Assembly: GCF_025024155.1 (NCBI RefSeq)
Contig: NW_026251720.1
Location: 62,001 to 126,000 of the forward strand
Direction of reading: 5' to 3'
From: Gamsiella multidivaricata
Lineage: Eukaryota > Mortierellomycota > Mortierellomycetes > Mortierellales > Mortierellaceae
Length of the DNA stretch: 64,000 nucleotides
The notes below the pieces were generated by a model that saw only the letters and a program-made list of their open reading frames with translations, made no database searches and was not told where the DNA came from. Made by a program: the position numbers and the translations under genes. Positions 61,256-64,000 of this stretch are shown piece by piece (position 1 is the first letter of the stretch; every line of letters starts with the position of its first letter).

Positions 61256-62621
61256 TCACCACTCGAAATCGCCGTTCGCCCTGTGGAACAAATAGTCACG
61301 GCCATTGATCAGCATAATACCGTCCTTCAGAACACACTTCCACTTGCTCTTCGTCCTCGACACCTTGTCGTACTGGCACAGTACAATGTTATCGGACTCA
61401 TCATCCATATCCCCATCGCTGTCATCCAGGTCCGATCCCAATCCTGTATCATCGTCCTCATCATGATCGCCATCCACCTGTCCAATCGTAAACCCCTCCA
61501 GTCCATCTCTCTTGGCCTTGCGTGCAGCCCGCTCAGAGAGCGTCAGTGTAAAGGTCATCTCCCCAGGGGCTTGTCCCGTCAATTGCTCTGTTTCCCTGGC
61601 CTCCATGAATCGTTTTTCCACATATGCATCCAGCTCTGTAGTGCTCATGAATTCAAGCTCGGCCACATCCGCTGCTCCATCTGTCTGAGGAATGTTGGTG
61701 GAATTCGTCGTGCCGTTTCTACCACCCCCTGGGAGCGAGATGTTCTTGCCGCCAGATGTAGATCGAGGCGGGACATGCGGCTGAGGACGGCCTACATTGC
61801 TGTTGTCTCCAGGCAGGGTTGTCGAGGCAACGTTCGCGAGGTTGGCTGCTGGCGTTTGCTCAACTCGATAGTTAAATGACTAAAGGATAAACGCGCAGAC
61901 TAGTCAGCTTCTGCGGTCTCAGCCTGACACACCAAGGCTTTTTTTTTTTTTTTTTTCTTTATAAAAAATAAAAAAAATAAAAAAAAAAACACACAATGCA
62001 ACTTACACCGGGAGGAGGAGGTGGGGCGGTATAGCTGGCCAAACCTGGGGCGACAGCTGGGACAGAGGCAGAGGCAGATGCAGCTGCTGACTGATCATAC
62101 TCATCAAATTCGTATGGCTCCGCAGGAGCAGTAGATTCCGAAGGCTGGAAGGCCACGACCTTGGACTGGGCAATCTTAGTCTCCCAAGACTGTTCGGATC
62201 GAACGGACGGACGACCAAACGATATGATCGTGGATATTTGTTAGCAAGAGTAGAGATATTGGTTACTGTTAGACAAAAAACGGACCACATGGGAGCACAG
62301 ACTGTTCGCAATAATGTGTTTCTGGTCAGGAACAAGGGCTGCCAATTGCATTGCCGCCATGGACACATACCCTTTGAAGTTCGTGCATAATGGTCTCATC
62401 CACACCCATATCCTCAAAATCACGTCGGACATTAGTTATAACGTCGTCGATGACGAACCTATACACAGCAGTCTACAAGGCCGCGACCAAGTTCCGAACA
62501 GAGATAAAATCAAAATGAGATCCAACAGTGCTTCATCACATCCGATTTTCAGGACAAGCGACAAAAATCAATATGAAGATAGCAAGTGCCCAAGAGCACG
62601 TACCACAGCGTTGTTTGCCAT
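61256..62621 (-). CDS. TOA1: TFIIA large subunit (alpha/beta)
   Basis: General transcription factor that stabilises TBP on DNA. Exons 62604-62621 (18 nt, MANNAV), 62371-62472, 62007-62189 and 61256-61879, all phase 0; 308 residues. N-terminal four-helix part: VYRFVIDDVITNVRRDFEDMGVDE...IMHELQR, then SWETKIAQSKV. A long variable Pro/Ala/Ser/Asn-rich spacer follows. An acidic stretch (DGDHDEDDDTGLGSDLDDSD) leads into the C-terminal beta-barrel NIVLCQYDKVSRTKSKWKC...GIMLINGRDYLFHRANGDFEW. The tiny first exon was placed by the ATG with a following GTACGT donor and agreement of phase. The third intron holds long A/T runs. Confidence 0.94.
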
Positions 62622-62912
62622 GGTGGACGAGAGTGGAGAGTGGACACACTGTGTCACAGTAGAGTGTGTAGTTTGGCTCGAGGGGTTGATGGTAATAGAC
62701 GAAGAGCTGCGTGTGTAGATGAGATGAGAACAAAGATAAAGCTGAGAGGACAATGAAGAAACGGAGCAGATGGAAGATGAAAAAGCGAACGAATGCAAAA
62801 AATCTTCAAAGGTGGTCTTTTATACACGTCATGACACGTACGCGAAATCTATTTGTACGTGTATTTATTCGTCTCTGAAAGCGCGGTGCCTGGATCCATT
62901 TATGAAGGCATA
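62622..62912. other. Short spacer between TFIIA start and CDK1 end
   Basis: Both genes are on the minus strand, so this holds the TFIIA promoter and the CDK1 3' UTR in under 300 bp. The minus strand near 62,640-62,770 is CT-rich. Confidence 0.45.
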
Positions 62913-63941
62913 CTACGTTCGGATATTCATTCGTGCAGCCCCAACCCCATTCTGACGATTGTGCCTGATGGTGTCAAAGTAGGGATGCATCAGAGCTAAA
63001 AGTTATAGAAAGAGAGACGTTCAATGTAAAAGTGCTCTTGGTTAGCATAGTGGACAAAAGGTCTGCTTGCGTTGCAGTCAAGAACACTGATCCCCGCTAA
63101 TACCTCGTTTGGCGGAAATTCTCCTTGCAGGATCGTACTCGATCATCTGGTCCAGCAGGTCCACTCCCTCGGGGCATAGTGTTGGTAAGGACTTTTCTAA
63201 CGCTTGTCTGTGCCACTGCGGGAATGTTGGTTTCCAGTCTTTTAACGAAGTGATCCCTGGCCACATATCCTCGGTGGGTGTTCCTCGAAGTCGAAATATC
63301 CTAAACAATTCATCAATTTCAGAGTCGCCTATCGATATATAATCTTGAATTGTTAACTATGGCAAAATAAATGTTTTCATTATTGCGTGCACCATGGCAT
63401 GTACTGGTTCCAGAACTGTTACCGTACCTGGAAAGAGCGGCTTTTTTAATACCATTTCTGCAAAGATGCAGCCAATACTCCAAATATCCACTGCTGTTGA
63501 ATAGTGCCGACAACCCATCAGAATCTCAGGAGCCCTATACCAAAGCGTTACGACCTCATGCGTATAGGGTCTCAGAGGTATTCCGAATGCGCGCGCAAGA
63601 CCAAAATCTGCTAATTTGAGGTTCCTCGTCTCGTCAATCAAGAGATTTTGAGGTTTGAGGTCGCGGTGGAGGATGCGTCTGGCGTGACAGTATTCAACGC
63701 CCCTGATCAACTGGTGCAGATACTCCTATCAAGTTGAAAATAAGGTGCGTCCCTGAATGTTGGTATTTTGAAAACAGGCCATCGCTGGTCCTGCTGCAAG
63801 CTGTGATTTACCTTGACTTGATCAAGAGGGAGTCCGGAGATGCTTGTCATTGGCAAGGTATCCATGTACTTCTTGAGATCGAGATCCACGAACTCGAATA
63901 CCAGATAAAGCCGGTTTTCATCGTGAATGATATCCAGCAAT
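62913..63941 (-). CDS. CDK1: Cyclin-dependent kinase CDK1 (Cdc2/Cdc28), 5' end beyond the window
   Basis: Master cell-cycle kinase. Exons in the window: 63812-63941, 63428-63725, 63104-63328 and 62913-62995; phases agree. Visible: [17 protein letters not shown] (hinge), [11 protein letters not shown] (catalytic loop), [11 protein letters not shown] (DFG), [17 protein letters not shown] (activation-loop Thr), [30 protein letters not shown], and a C-lobe end [13 protein letters not shown]. The tail is about 15 residues longer than compact Cdc2 ([13 protein letters not shown]). The PSTAIRE helix and the ATP loop lie upstream, past position 64000; 63942-64000 reads as intron with a TATTCAG acceptor. 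Confidence 0.93.
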
Positions 63942-64000
63942 CTGAATAGTATTTGTGTATTGTGGAGCATAGGAATGTACAAGCAAACGATGTATAAGTG

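Overview
The window reads as nuclear DNA of an early-diverging filamentous fungus, most likely Mucoromycota and probably Mortierella-like. Genes carry several short introns (about 50-125 bp, GT-AG with one GC-AG case). Proteins match fungal orthologues. A large multi-copy fungal family is present as a decayed copy, and a TnpB-like Fanzor gene is present. The taxon is an inference from gene style and recall, not from a search. Exon joins below were worked out by hand from splice consensus, reading phase and conserved motifs.

Layout: 1-1661 (-) 5' part of a PRPP synthetase gene. 1805-6352 (-) a multi-exon gene with an XPG/FEN1-like nuclease region followed by a Fanzor (eukaryotic TnpB-like) nuclease; it sits between the divergent PRPP synthetase and ArfGAP genes. 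6853-9330 (+) ArfGAP with UBA domains. 9412-10531 (-) Nit1 amidase. 10648-12313 (-) OGG1. 12490-12570 (-) tRNA-Ser(AGA). 12656-about 14790 a nest of 5'-truncated LINE pieces beside the tRNA. 14.8-19.8 kb has no supported gene. 19806-22059 (-) an 11-finger C2H2 protein. 22.1-25.75 kb no supported gene. 25757-26518 (-) coiled-coil protein. 27103-30216 (-) glutaminyl-tRNA synthetase. 30463-31691 (-) septin-like GTPase. 32459-34357 (+) gamma-tubulin. 34790-36222 (+) Bem46/ABHD13-like hydrolase. 36341-43355 (-) UBR1 ubiquitin ligase. 44.1-47.9 kb (+) a large pseudogene. 49863-54910 (+) RalGAP-beta homologue. 57255-59788 (-) Q-rich SAM methyltransferase. 61256-62621 (-) TFIIA large subunit. 62913-63941 (-) 3' part of CDK1.

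Most genes are unrelated housekeeping functions (nucleotide synthesis, base-excision repair, translation, cytoskeleton, N-degron pathway, small-GTPase control, transcription, cell cycle). The accessory content is the XPG-Fanzor gene, the LINE nest and the decayed multi-copy gene. The strongest candidate for something new is the XPG-like/Fanzor fusion: a flap-nuclease-like region joined in splice phase to an RNA-guided-nuclease-like region.
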